A stretch of DNA of 64,000 nt from Clostridiaceae bacterium (GCA_009911305.1 QXXC01000012.1:37059-101058), one strand, 5' to 3'; shown: positions 34,540-43,601, counted from the stretch's first letter. Made by a program: numbers and translations. The notes: generated by a model not told the origin, from the sequence alone.

Positions 34540-36987
34540 TTACGTTCCTCCTCCTGCCGTGTGGTCAGAATTTCGGTTTCCCGCCATCATCGTTTCAGCA
34601 AATGCGTCCAGATATTCCCCATAATCGTATTCCAGAGGGGAAACGATCCTTCCGCAGAGAAGATCCTTTTTCGATACGCCGTGAAGCTTTGCCGCTTTTG
34701 CGGCCAGGCGATCCGTTTCCAGAGGGGTAAAATACCCGAAGGCCATGCGCAGCTCCGGCAAAAGAGCCAGGAACTCTTCGGCGTCCGCCTGGCCGAGAAG
34801 CGCGTCGATCAGGGCAAAAAAGCGTTCTCCTGTAAAAATAAAGTCTCTTGCCGTATAAAAAAGGCCGCGCAGGAAGCGCGCGCTTTTCTTTCGCTCCAGC
34901 TTCGTCCCGGTTAAGTACCCGGCCGCTGTCCGCCTGATCCGCTCCTCAAGGCCGCGCTCCATGCCGTAGAGAAGCCCGAGCGCCGCGCCTTCCAGAACAG
35001 GATTCATCTCAGGGGAGCGTTCCAGAAGGCTAAAAAACGCCTCCCCAAGCGGCTGGCGAAGCTGTAAAAAGCCAGGCCGCCCGGTCGTCTGGTACAGGGA
35101 CAGGAAACATTTCATACAGTCTGCCTCCTTTTCCTGTTCCACGCTTCCCATGGACGGGAGGAGCGCAGTCAGCTTCTGAAAGCATATCTTCAGAAGCCCT
35201 TTAAGGCTCCCGGACGCCTCCACCCCATACAGTGTCTGCAGCTCATACAGCATCTGAAGGCTTGAGAAGCCCTCTGTCAGGGAGAAGAAATCCCCGTCCG
35301 CGGCTAAATGGCGCTCTGCCGCCTCTTCCAGCTCCTTTGCCTGGCCCAGAAAGCCCATGAGAAAGCCGTTTACCATCAGGCGGCAGCTCTTACGCGCGCT
35401 CCGGGCGGCAAGGGCGCGGCGAAGGAGCACGGCTTTGGCCGCCTCGCGGACGGTCCCGCCCGCCATGGCCACATCCGCAAGCGCTGCCAGGACCGCGCCG
35501 GAAAAGCGCAGGGACCAGATCTCCCGGATCCGGCTTCGGTCCGTATTTCCCAGCAGATCCGCCCCTTTTTTGCGCGTCCCGAAGCGGGTGTCAAGAAATT
35601 CCATCTGATACAGAAAACGGCTCGCGGCCAGATGCTTCTTTTTGGTAAACAGCTCAAGCGTAACCGTCTGCTCCGCTCCCAGAAGCTTAAAGCCAAACCG
35701 CCTGCATTGTTCTTCAAAATCCCCCAGAATGGGCGGGCGCGGCGCATCCTTGGCAAGGGCGCCCGCAGCGGTCCCGGTATTGATTTCTTTCAGGATCCGC
35801 AGCGGCAGATCCGTGGAAAGGCTGACCTCCCCTTTGACAAAGGACGAAAGAGCCGCGTCCTGCAGCTCGTAAAGCCCGGGCTCTTGCTTGCCCCGCAGGG
35901 CGGCCAGCCCTTTTGCCATGGAAAAGGCGCAGAGCACGTCATATGAGGAAATGCCCTCCTTTTTCCTGCGCGCTTTTCTTGCGGCTGTGATAAGCTGATG
36001 GAGCACAGCCGATTCATACGCGCCGGCTGCATCCCCTGTCTCCGTCAGCCCTTTCCACACCACATCATAAAAGCCCGGGGACGGCATGCCGCTTGCATAG
36101 CCGTTTAAGGCGTCCGCCGCCTCCATGGAATAGGCCAGAGGGTAGACGCCCTGCTCTGCCTCCGTCAGCCCGTGAAGCGCCGCCGCCGGTCCTTTATAGG
36201 TCAGATCCGGATTTAAGAGCGATAAAAGCCCGCTGGTATGAAAGCCTCCGGTCACGGCCAGGATGCGCCTGTACTCTCCCGCCGCCTCCGAAATCCGCAT
36301 GGCCATGCGCTGCTCGCGCAGGATACATCCGTCCTCATGCAGCTCTGCCTCCGGCGTGTGGCTCCTTGACAGGGAGCAGTAAAACAGCATTTGACGGATG
36401 AACGCGTCCGGATCCATAAAAAGCCCCTGGATCTCAAAGTATTTCTCCCAGAACTCATCAAAGCTCCTGAGGCCGGTCCGTTCACACAGAAGGGACACAA
36501 ACCGGCTCCGGCTGAGGAGGTAATCGTCATTGTAGCCCGGCTTCTCCCCTCTTCGGATCCCCCGGTTTTCGGCCGTGCCCAGCAAAATTTCCCCGTAGGA
36601 AAGATCCACAAACCGGGCGGGAATCCCCCGGTTTGCCGCTTCCTTAAGCGCGAACAGCTCCGGCGAGGTATTTAAAAAGGGGTAATAGCACTTGTAATCC
36701 GCCTTGTCTTTGCCGAGAAGCCCCCGGGTATCTTTGTAGAAATAGTAGAGGGCCATGGGCGCCCTGGCATCCGGGGACGAGAGCACGGGCAGCAGCAAAT
36801 CGGCGTTTTCCGGCCCCTCGATCAGCACGCAGTCCGGCCGGTACGCTTCAAAGACCTTTTTTAAATGAAACGTGCACGCCGGGCTGTGATGGCGGATCGG
36901 AAAAAAGAACGCCGGGCCGTCCCACGATACCGCGCGTTCCAGGACCTCCTCCCAGGGCGCGGACACAGCCATGCTCTCAGAGCCCAT
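34540..36987 (-). CDS. DUF5682 family protein (YehM-like)
   Basis: This 815-residue protein matches DUF5682, known mainly from MoxR-VWA gene sets. Marker segments are FFFPIRHHSPACTFHLKKVF and CVLIEGPENADLLLPVL near the start and AVTGGFHTSGLLSLL around residue 255. The early part somewhat recalls TraB/PrgY-type haem-binding folds (conserved His pair, GPEN), but that is weak. The C-terminal half is helical. The ATG at 36987 overlaps the MoxR stop (TAATG); an upstream codon at 37026 lacks a proper site. Biochemical role unknown. Confidence 0.75.
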   Translation of the reverse strand: MGSESMAVSAPWEEVLERAVSWDGPAFFFPIRHHSPACTFHLKKVFEAYRPDCVLIEGPENADLLLPVLSSPDARAPMALYYFYKDTRGLLGKDKADYKCYYPFLNTSPELFALKEAANRGIPARFVDLSYGEILLGTAENRGIRRGEKPGYNDDYLLSRSRFVSLLCERTGLRSFDEFWEKYFEIQGLFMDPDAFIRQMLFYCSLSRSHTPEAELHEDGCILREQRMAMRISEAAGEYRRILAVTGGFHTSGLLSLLNPDLTYKGPAAALHGLTEAEQGVYPLAYSMEAADALNGYASGMPSPGFYDVVWKGLTETGDAAGAYESAVLHQLITAARKARRKKEGISSYDVLCAFSMAKGLAALRGKQEPGLYELQDAALSSFVKGEVSLSTDLPLRILKEINTGTAAGALAKDAPRPPILGDFEEQCRRFGFKLLGAEQTVTLELFTKKKHLAASRFLYQMEFLDTRFGTRKKGADLLGNTDRSRIREIWSLRFSGAVLAALADVAMAGGTVREAAKAVLLRRALAARSARKSCRLMVNGFLMGFLGQAKELEEAAERHLAADGDFFSLTEGFSSLQMLYELQTLYGVEASGSLKGLLKICFQKLTALLPSMGSVEQEKEADCMKCFLSLYQTTGRPGFLQLRQPLGEAFFSLLERSPEMNPVLEGAALGLLYGMERGLEERIRRTAAGYLTGTKLERKKSARFLRGLFYTARDFIFTGERFFALIDALLGQADAEEFLALLPELRMAFGYFTPLETDRLAAKAAKLHGVSKKDLLCGRIVSPLEYDYGEYLDAFAETMMAGNRNSDHTAGGGT

Positions 36988-38120
36988 TATTTCAGATATT
37001 TCCTCGCCTCGTAATAGCGGTTCCATAGGCCCCCCTCTTTTTCTCCCCTGTCGCGGACAACCGTCTGAAAATATCCCCGCACCTTCTCCAGATCCTCGCC
37101 GCCCTCCTTTCTCACCGCGCCCACCAGGTTCTGCACCAGGCAGCCCAGATCCATCTGCGACCCGCCGTAATAATAGGCGGTCATCATGGTCTGGTAGTAG
37201 ACGGATACCGCCTCGGCCGTGCTCATCACCGCGCCGGGGCGGTCGATACGGTGGCCCATGGAGGAAACGCCCTCCCGGAGCTCATGGTATGTCGCGGCCA
37301 GAAGCTCCGCCACGTCCTCATCCACCGGCATGGCGATGCGGTCGGCGTCGGCCAGGCTCTGCACCTCATTGATAATAATCTGCTTCTCCATGGCCACATC
37401 GCGCACCGGAAGCACGGTTTCAAAGTTAAAACGGCGCTTTAACGCGCTGCTCATCTCATTCACGCCCTTATCCCGCGTATTTGCCGTGCCGATCACATTG
37501 AAGCCGGGCCGGGCAAACAAAAGGCCGTCCTCCCCCAGCTCCGGCACATTCAGCACCTTATCGCTCAAGACGCTTACCAGGCTGTCCTGTATCTCCGCCG
37601 GGGTGCGGGTGATCTCCTCAAACCGGGTCAGGATGCCCCTCTCCATGCCCACATACAGCGGCGAGGGAACCAGCGCCTCCCGCGTCGGCCCCTTGGCCAG
37701 AAGCAGCGCGTAATTCCAACTGTATTTGATCATATCCTCCGTTGTGCCCGCCGTCCCCTGGATCGTATTCGTGCTCGTCCCGCTGATCGCGGCTGACAAA
37801 AGCTCGGACAGCATGGTCTTCGCCGTCCCCGGCTCCCCCACCAGCATAAGCCCCCGGTTCCCGGCCAGGGTGATGATGCAGCGCTCGACGAGCGCGTCGT
37901 TTCCGAGGTATTTCTTGCGAATGGCCACTTCCTCCCCGTTTAAGCGAAGCGGCGTCCGGCTCCCCAGAATGAAGGCGCGCACCGCTTTGGGGGAGAGCTT
38001 CCAGTTTAACGGGCGGTTTCCGGTGTCAGAAGCCGCAAGCGCCAGCAGCTCCTTTTCATACCGCGCCTCCACCGGAGGGCGGATCTGCGCGCAGGGACTG
38101 TGTTCCGTCATCGTTTCCAT
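36987..38120 (-). CDS. MoxR-family AAA+ ATPase (YehL-like)
   Basis: This 377-residue AAA+ ATPase has Walker A GEPGTAKT (95-102), a Walker B-like ILTRFEEITR (163-172) with FEE in place of the usual IDE, sensor 1 GTANTRDKG and an arginine-rich LKRRFNFE after it. MoxR ATPases remodel or load partners together with VWA proteins. The altered Walker B keeps the catalytic Glu. The start METMTEHS at 38120 is preferred over a long upstream frame that overlaps the methyltransferase. It is the first of five tightly packed genes, 76 nt after the methyltransferase gene. Confidence 0.85.
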   Translation of the reverse strand: METMTEHSPCAQIRPPVEARYEKELLALAASDTGNRPLNWKLSPKAVRAFILGSRTPLRLNGEEVAIRKKYLGNDALVERCIITLAGNRGLMLVGEPGTAKTMLSELLSAAISGTSTNTIQGTAGTTEDMIKYSWNYALLLAKGPTREALVPSPLYVGMERGILTRFEEITRTPAEIQDSLVSVLSDKVLNVPELGEDGLLFARPGFNVIGTANTRDKGVNEMSSALKRRFNFETVLPVRDVAMEKQIIINEVQSLADADRIAMPVDEDVAELLAATYHELREGVSSMGHRIDRPGAVMSTAEAVSVYYQTMMTAYYYGGSQMDLGCLVQNLVGAVRKEGGEDLEKVRGYFQTVVRDRGEKEGGLWNRYYEARKYLK

Positions 38121-38196
38121 TGATTTGTTCCACCGCCTTTCTATGGTCTGTACAGCAGGGCCTTTGCTGGATGGGTGTCCGTAAAACGGCCTGCAT

Positions 38197-39102
38197 TTAT
38201 GGAATCTGCGCCCTTTGCAAACGTTTTTTGCTAATCTGCGCATATTCCGGATTGATCTCAATTCCCAGATAATCAATCCCCAGATTCTGCGCCGCCAGCA
38301 GCGTCGTTCCCGAGCCGGCAAACGGATCCATCACAATATTTCCATACCCCTTCGGAACCGTCAGCTTCACCAGTTTTTCCATCAGCTTCAGAGGCTTTAC
38401 CGTAGGATGCGTATTAAAATCGTCCAACCCTTCTTTCTGGATCGGTTCGATTATATTAGACTGAAATCCGTTGTCGTCTCTGGCCTGAAAAAGTCCGACA
38501 TGGAATCTGGTCAATGTCTCAATATAATTGTTCATGAGGGGCTTTTGCACCACTACAATCGCTTCCCACCCGCTTCTTAAGCAGCTATGCCACCCGCTCC
38601 ACTCCTGCGCATGTACATCGCCCATTTTTTCTAATTTTTTCGATACATTCAATCCCTTTGGAATACCGCTGTTTCTGCGCCAGACAAGAATATCCCGCGC
38701 ATAAAAGCCTGCATGTTCCAACGCAACCTGAATATGGGCGGCTGTCCTTGAGCCGTTAAACACCAGCGCCAGTCCGCCCGGCTTGAGAACCCGGAGCAAT
38801 TCCCTGCCCCACTGCTCCGCCCAGGACTGGTAATCCAGGAGGTTCTGCCTGTTTCTGTCATACCAGCGGGGATTGCGCACCCCTCCGGCCAGGCCGCTTC
38901 CATACGGTATATGTTTCACCAGCGTGGATTTGGAGTCTTTTACCCGTTCCAATCTGCGCCGGATTTCCGTCTCATCCCATTCCCTGCCGATAAATTCGTA
39001 ATTATACGGCGGATCGGTAATGCAGCAGGCTATACTGTCACGCTCTAATTGCTTCATGACATCAAGGCAGTCCCCGCAGATGACGGCGTTCCTGTATTCC
39101 AT
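38197..39102 (-). CDS. Orphan DNA methyltransferase (DPPY, beta-class order)
   Basis: This 301-residue DNA amino-methyltransferase has catalytic motif DPPYNYEF at about residues 30-37 and the AdoMet-binding motif DPFAGSGTTLLAAQNLG near the C-terminus, followed by YLGIEINPEYAQISKKRL. The order of motifs (catalytic first) is the beta class, which methylates adenine N6 or cytosine N4. No restriction endonuclease gene is adjacent. GGGGAG precedes the ATG. It lies immediately upstream of the MoxR gene on the same strand, so co-transcription with the five-gene set is likely and raises a defence or epigenetic role (inference). A phage-derived solitary methylase is the alternative. Confidence 0.8.
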   Translation of the reverse strand: MEYRNAVICGDCLDVMKQLERDSIACCITDPPYNYEFIGREWDETEIRRRLERVKDSKSTLVKHIPYGSGLAGGVRNPRWYDRNRQNLLDYQSWAEQWGRELLRVLKPGGLALVFNGSRTAAHIQVALEHAGFYARDILVWRRNSGIPKGLNVSKKLEKMGDVHAQEWSGWHSCLRSGWEAIVVVQKPLMNNYIETLTRFHVGLFQARDDNGFQSNIIEPIQKEGLDDFNTHPTVKPLKLMEKLVKLTVPKGYGNIVMDPFAGSGTTLLAAQNLGIDYLGIEINPEYAQISKKRLQRAQIP

Positions 39103-39150
39103 TTCAGCTCACTCCCCGTCTATGTAGCCTCCCCGGCCCCGCAGCGGCAG

Positions 39151-39187
39151 CGGCAGGCCCGGAAGCCATACTGCCCGGAGCCTGCCG
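39151..39187. terminator. Hairpin after the M20 amidohydrolase gene
   Basis: CGGCAGGCCCGG (39151-39162) pairs with CCGGAGCCTGCCG (39175-39187) with a small bulge. A T-rich tail is present on the plus strand only, so termination of the leftward operon is uncertain; the methyltransferase may receive read-through. Confidence 0.35.
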
Positions 39188-39204
39188 TTTCCCTTGTGAG
39201 GTTT

Positions 39205-40437
39205 CTACATACGAAACGTATTGTCTGAGGCTTCTGTCCCGTCCTCCATTTCGTTCAGCACCCACAGCGCATAATCCACATACACATTGCAGGCGAGCAG
39301 GAGACCGTCCTCGTCCATGTCAAACAGCCCGTGATGGTGCGCCACGCCTGTGTTCGGCCGCTTTGGAGTGTTCGTTCCCACAAAGGCATACATCCCCTTT
39401 ACAGCGGCCAGATAATCCGCGAAATCATCGGCTCCGAGCTCCTTTTCCCTGTCGTTTATGATATATTCATCCGGGAGAAAGCGCCTGGTTACGGCTGTCA
39501 CCTCATCCACGGCCTGCGGATCGTTGACAAGCGGCGCGGCGTAATCCTTAAATTCCACCGTGGCCTCCGCGCCGTACAGGGCGGCTGTCTCCACGGCGAT
39601 CCGGCGGACCCGCTCATTCGTAAACGCGCGCACTTCCGGCGAAAAACAGCGGGTCGTGCCCTCAAGCACCGCGTGTTCTGCCACGATGTTATACTGGGTT
39701 CCGGCCTCGATCACGCCGACTCCCACCACGACCGTTTCCAGCGGATCCGTATTCCTGGCTACAATGGACTGCAGCGCGACCACAATCTGGGAGGCGACGT
39801 ACGCCGCGTCGATGCCCAGGTGCGGCTTGGAGACATGCGCGCCTTTTCCTGTCACCCGGATGCAGAAATAGTCGCAGCTCGCGTTCTGCGGCCCCTTGGT
39901 GAGGGAAATCATCCCGCTCGGGATGGCGCTGCAGGCATGCGCGCCGAAGACGCGGACCGCGCCTTCTAAGAGCCCTGCCTTTACAAACAGCCGCGCGCCC
40001 TGGCCTATCTCCTCTGCCTGCTGGAAAAAGAGGCGGATCCGGCCGGAGAATTCGCCTTCCTTTTCCTTCAGGATCTTTGCCGCGGTCAGAAGCGCCGCGG
40101 TGTGCCCGTCATGGCCGCAGGCATGGCATATTCCTGCGTTTTGGGAGGCGTACTCCTCTGTCTTTAAGTCGTCCATGGCCAGAGCGTCGATGTCGGCCCT
40201 TAGCACCACAACCCGGCCCGCGCGCCCGGCATCCGGGCCGCTCTTTGTGCCGTCAATCCAGGCATGCACGCCGGTCTCCCCCACTCTCTCATGCGGGATC
40301 CCCATATGAGAGAGCTCTTCCTCAATCGTCCGGCACGTTTCAAATTCCTTCAGACTCACCTCCGGATGCGCGTGAAAATACCGCCTCATGCGTACCAGAT
40401 ACTCCTTTTCCTTTGCCACATATGGCTGTAACGGCAT
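39205..40437 (-). CDS. M20-family amidohydrolase / aminoacylase
   Basis: This 410-residue metallo-amidohydrolase has the metal-binding segments CHACGHDGHTAALL and FFQQAEEIGQGA (catalytic Glu pair) and HHGLFDMDE at the C-terminus, the layout of HipO/AbgB-type N-acyl amino acid hydrolases. The central dimerisation lid begins with RVTGKGAHVSKPHLGIDAAY. The ATG at 40437 lies 8 nt behind GGGAGG. It follows metQ in the Met T-box operon, so it may release methionine from an N-acyl or peptide-like precursor taken up by the ABC system (inference). Confidence 0.85.
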   Translation of the reverse strand: MPLQPYVAKEKEYLVRMRRYFHAHPEVSLKEFETCRTIEEELSHMGIPHERVGETGVHAWIDGTKSGPDAGRAGRVVVLRADIDALAMDDLKTEEYASQNAGICHACGHDGHTAALLTAAKILKEKEGEFSGRIRLFFQQAEEIGQGARLFVKAGLLEGAVRVFGAHACSAIPSGMISLTKGPQNASCDYFCIRVTGKGAHVSKPHLGIDAAYVASQIVVALQSIVARNTDPLETVVVGVGVIEAGTQYNIVAEHAVLEGTTRCFSPEVRAFTNERVRRIAVETAALYGAEATVEFKDYAAPLVNDPQAVDEVTAVTRRFLPDEYIINDREKELGADDFADYLAAVKGMYAFVGTNTPKRPNTGVAHHHGLFDMDEDGLLLACNVYVDYALWVLNEMEDGTEASDNTFRM

Positions 40438-40487
40438 GATCATTCCCTCCCAGCTTAATCTGTGATATACATTTCCCGGCAGATGCC

Positions 40488-41417
40488 TTAATTCTCAGCG
40501 CCCTCCCATGCACAGAGGAAAGCCCCCTGATAGGCGTCTTTAATCGTCTGCTCCACCTCTTTGCTCTGGTAAGCCTCCACAATCTTTTTATAAACCTCAT
40601 TGTCCTTATCCGCGCTGCGCGCCGCGATGATATTGATCAGCTGCGGAACCGCCTCGTTCGTCGCCGGATCCACGTCCTCCTGGAAAATAGCGTCCTCTGC
40701 GGGATTGAGCCCGGCCGTATACGCATTCCCGCCATTGATAATTGCAGCCGCGCAGTCCGGAAGGATGTTGTAAAGCGTTGCGGACTCCGCCTCCTTGATA
40801 TCAATCTTCACATTATAAGTCAGGATATCCGCCTTGGTCGGCGTGTAGCCCTTTTCCGGGTCACACTCGATCAGACCGGCCTTTTCCAGAAGCTTTAAGG
40901 CGCGTCCGCCGTTCGTCAGATCACTCGGGATTGCAATCACGTCGCCGTCCTTTATGTCCTCCATGGAAGAAATCTTGTCCTTATTGTTAAATACAGCCAG
41001 CGGCGCGATGATCGTATCCCCGATATCTACAATATCATACCCCTTCTGGGCAATATCATTCGCCAGGAACGCCTTGTGCTGGAACGCGTTCAGGTCAATC
41101 TCCCCGTCATTTAACGCACGGTTCGGAGCCGCATAATCCGTGAACTTCACAAGCTCCACCTGGATGCCGTCCCCGGCCAGGAGCTCATTGATCGTATCCC
41201 ACTGGGCGTTGTACTCGCCCACCACGCCGACTTTTACCACCACCGTCTCCGGCGCCTGGGCGTCCCCGCTCTCCCCGCCTTCGGCCGTTGTCTGCGCGTT
41301 CGCGGCGTCCGTCTGCGGCGCGCTGTCCTTTGAGCCGCAGCCAAACAGGCTCACAGCGCATACGGCAGCCAGCGCGGCGGCAGCCGTCTTCTTCCAGATC
41401 TTGTTTGTCTTTTTCAT
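40488..41417 (-). CDS. metQ: MetQ/NlpA-family methionine-binding lipoprotein
   Basis: This 309-residue substrate-binding lipoprotein has a signal peptide with lipobox (AAVCAVSLFGC) and a low-complexity linker to residue 55. The NlpA domain follows with VGVVGEYNAQWDTINELL, ALNDGEIDLNAFQHKAFL and IAIPSDLTNGGRALKLL. It binds methionine (or a close analogue) outside the membrane for MetNI. Its start at 41417 is supported by AAGGAGAG. It is third in the metNIQ-M20 operon under the Met T-box. Confidence 0.9.
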   Translation of the reverse strand: MKKTNKIWKKTAAAALAAVCAVSLFGCGSKDSAPQTDAANAQTTAEGGESGDAQAPETVVVKVGVVGEYNAQWDTINELLAGDGIQVELVKFTDYAAPNRALNDGEIDLNAFQHKAFLANDIAQKGYDIVDIGDTIIAPLAVFNNKDKISSMEDIKDGDVIAIPSDLTNGGRALKLLEKAGLIECDPEKGYTPTKADILTYNVKIDIKEAESATLYNILPDCAAAIINGGNAYTAGLNPAEDAIFQEDVDPATNEAVPQLINIIAARSADKDNEVYKKIVEAYQSKEVEQTIKDAYQGAFLCAWEGAEN

Positions 41418-41494
41418 AATCGTTCTCTCCTTTTCATCTATTGTTAGAACGCATGCCCAAATGACATGCATCATAACCATTTTTCAGACACGCT

Positions 41495-42172
41495 CTAATG
41501 CGTCGTTTTGCGGATGATCACATTTCCCACAAACTGAATGATACTGATAATGATCAGAATGATAATCACCGTCACCCAGCTCATGTCCGTATACCCCATC
41601 TGGTACCCGTAGCGGATGGCAAAATCGCCGAGTCCCCCGGCCCCGATCGCGCCTGCCATGGCCGTGATGCCGATGAGGCTGACAAAGGTAATCATCGTCA
41701 CGCGCGTGATCCCCGGCACGCTCTCCTTCAGATAGACCCCGAAAATGATCGCCGCCGGGCCGAAGCCCATGGCCTCGCTGGCCTCAATCAGCCCTCCGTC
41801 CAGATCAGCCAGAACCGACTCGATCTGGCGTGAGAAAAACGGGACTGTGCCTGCAATCAGGGCCACATAGGACCCGGTCACCCCGGATCCGGTTCCCACA
41901 ATCGCCCGGCTGACCGGAATTAAAAGCACCATTAATATAATGAACGGAATCGAACGGATCACGTCAATCGCCTTGTCAAGGATATTGTAAATGACGAGGT
42001 TCTGCAGAATGCCCCCTCTCCTGGTCACGATCAGCAGCACTCCGAAAAACAGACCCAGAAAAAAGGAAATCGTTCCAGACACAAACAGCATCTTCAAGGT
42101 CTGCCCCAGGCATTTTAAAAGCTCTCCCCCCAAACGCTCCAGGTTCGGGGCTATGGTATACAGCGCGCTCAT
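41495..42172 (-). CDS. metI: Methionine ABC transporter permease MetI
   Basis: This 225-residue permease has five or six membrane helices and the EAA loop EASEAMGFGPAAIIFGVYLKE that docks onto the ATPase. IRSIPFIILMVLLIPVSR is a typical MetI segment. ATGA overlap with metN couples their translation. The stop codon lies within the short TAGAGCGTGTCTGAAA sequence discussed under findings. Confidence 0.9.
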   Translation of the reverse strand: MSALYTIAPNLERLGGELLKCLGQTLKMLFVSGTISFFLGLFFGVLLIVTRRGGILQNLVIYNILDKAIDVIRSIPFIILMVLLIPVSRAIVGTGSGVTGSYVALIAGTVPFFSRQIESVLADLDGGLIEASEAMGFGPAAIIFGVYLKESVPGITRVTMITFVSLIGITAMAGAIGAGGLGDFAIRYGYQMGYTDMSWVTVIIILIIISIIQFVGNVIIRKTTH

Positions 42173-43200
42173 TCCTTAATCACCTCCACACCAATCTCCA
42201 GGGAATGAATGTAGTCCATGGCCTTTTTCATGGCCTGCGTCTCCCCGCTTAAGGTCACCACCAGCTTGCCCAGCGGCTTGCCCTTGAGAAAATCAATATT
42301 TCCATAGATAATATTGGCCCGTATGCCATATGCGCCGGCCAGATGGGAAATCAGCGGCTCTCCGGCATTGTCACCGGAATACGTGAGAAGCAGCATCCGA
42401 TCCCCGGGCCTTATCTCTGTCAGCTCATGCTTTTCCTCAATGAGCTCATGGATCTTGCGGATATTGCTGGCTGTCTCAATGAAATCTTTTGTGATCGCCT
42501 CCCCGGGATGGCAGAACACATCCACGGTACGGCCGGATTCCACCACAACGCCGTTCTCCATCACGGCTACCCGGTCGCAGATATCCTTTACCACCGCCAT
42601 CTCATGGGTAATAATCACAATCGTAATCCCCAGATCCTCATTCACCTTCTTGAGAAGCTTTAAGATAGACTGCGTTGTCTGCGGATCCAATGCGCTCGTC
42701 GCCTCGTCGCACAAAAGAACCTTGGGATCATTCGCCAGGGCCCTGGCAATCGCCACCCTCTGCTTCTGCCCTCCGGAGAGCTGGGACGGGTAGGCATCCC
42801 TCTTATCGCCCAGGCCCACCAGCTCAAGGAGCGACAGGATCTTCTCCTTCCTCTCCTCTTTTCCCAGCCCGGACTTTTTGAGCGGAAACTCAATGTTCTG
42901 GTACACGGTCCGGGAACGCATTAAGTTAAAATGCTGGAAAATCATGCCGATCTTTCTCCGGATCTCACGCAGCTCCTTTTCATTTAACCCTGTCAGCTCC
43001 ACCTCGTCGATCCACACGCGCCCGGCCGTCGGCCGCTCCAGAAGATTCATGCACCGGACCAGCGTGGACTTGCCCGCGCCGGAAAAACCGATGATCCCGA
43101 AAATCTCCTTATCCTGTATCTCCAGACTGACGTCCTTAACGGCATGAACCCGGCCCGAGGCGGCGTCAAAGGTCTTGCTCACCTGCTCTAACTTAATCAT
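42169..43200 (-). CDS. metN: Methionine ABC transporter ATPase MetN
   Basis: This 343-residue ATPase has Walker A GFSGAGKST, signature LSGGQKQR, Walker B VLLCDEAT and, after residue about 250, a C-terminal NIL domain that senses methionine in this family (LIEEKHELTEIRPGDR onward). It powers methionine import. The ATG at 43200 is chosen because AAGGAG lies 9 nt upstream; the frame extends to 43221. It is the first gene after the T-box leader. Confidence 0.9.
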   Translation of the reverse strand: MIKLEQVSKTFDAASGRVHAVKDVSLEIQDKEIFGIIGFSGAGKSTLVRCMNLLERPTAGRVWIDEVELTGLNEKELREIRRKIGMIFQHFNLMRSRTVYQNIEFPLKKSGLGKEERKEKILSLLELVGLGDKRDAYPSQLSGGQKQRVAIARALANDPKVLLCDEATSALDPQTTQSILKLLKKVNEDLGITIVIITHEMAVVKDICDRVAVMENGVVVESGRTVDVFCHPGEAITKDFIETASNIRKIHELIEEKHELTEIRPGDRMLLLTYSGDNAGEPLISHLAGAYGIRANIIYGNIDFLKGKPLGKLVVTLSGETQAMKKAMDYIHSLEIGVEVIKE

Positions 43201-43271
43201 AGTCTGCAGCTCCTTCCTCACTTTCTCATTTCCTTTTGCAGCCTGTCTTTCCTTGCAGCCAATAAAACAAC

Positions 43272-43566
43272 AAAAAAGCTCCCGCCCTGTATTAGGACGA
43301 AAGCAATTGCTTACGCGGTACCACCTAATTTCACCCGCCGCTCGCGCGAAACGGATCTCTTCAAGTACGGCCTTTCTGGCTTATACTCTATCGCTGTAAC
43401 GGGCGCAGCCCGGCATGATCTAAACGTAACGCACTCAACCATGCGGCTCCGGGACCATCTTCATAAGCCTGCCTTTACTCCCTCTCAGCGCCGGGAGCTC
43501 TCTGTGAAAGGCCGGGATTACTACTCTTCCCTTCAACGTCTTTGCTGGTAATTGATTTATCAACTT
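43272..43566 (-). promoter_or_regulatory. T-box riboswitch, probably methionine-specific
   Basis: The leader contains the T-box AGGTGGTACCGCG (43326-43314), the AG-bulge motif GCTGAGAGGGAG and the AGTA motif. A terminator stem (arms 43294-43304 and 43278-43288) is followed by six Ts. An ATG at 43464-43462, followed by A, sits in the expected specifier loop, matching methionine. Uncharged tRNA-Met would open the terminator and allow metNIQ expression. Family and layout are clear; the specifier reading is inference. Confidence 0.85.
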
Positions 43567-43572
43567 TTGAAT

Positions 43573-43601
43573 ATAGTATTGCATTTTTGCGGGTTTGTCA
43601 A
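43573..43601 (-). promoter_or_regulatory. Promoter of the T-box metNIQ operon
   Basis: On the minus strand TTGACA (43601-43596), 17 bp, TACTAT (43578-43573). It starts the T-box leader near 43566. Confidence 0.7.

Noticed and set aside
35308..35946. Plus-strand frame of 212 codons opposite DUF5682
   Set aside because: High-GC shadow with biased composition, no start signal.
43272..43566. SAM-I (S-box) riboswitch before metN
   Set aside because: The T-box core TGGTACCGCG and the AGAGGGAG motif are explicit; S-box core sequences are not seen.
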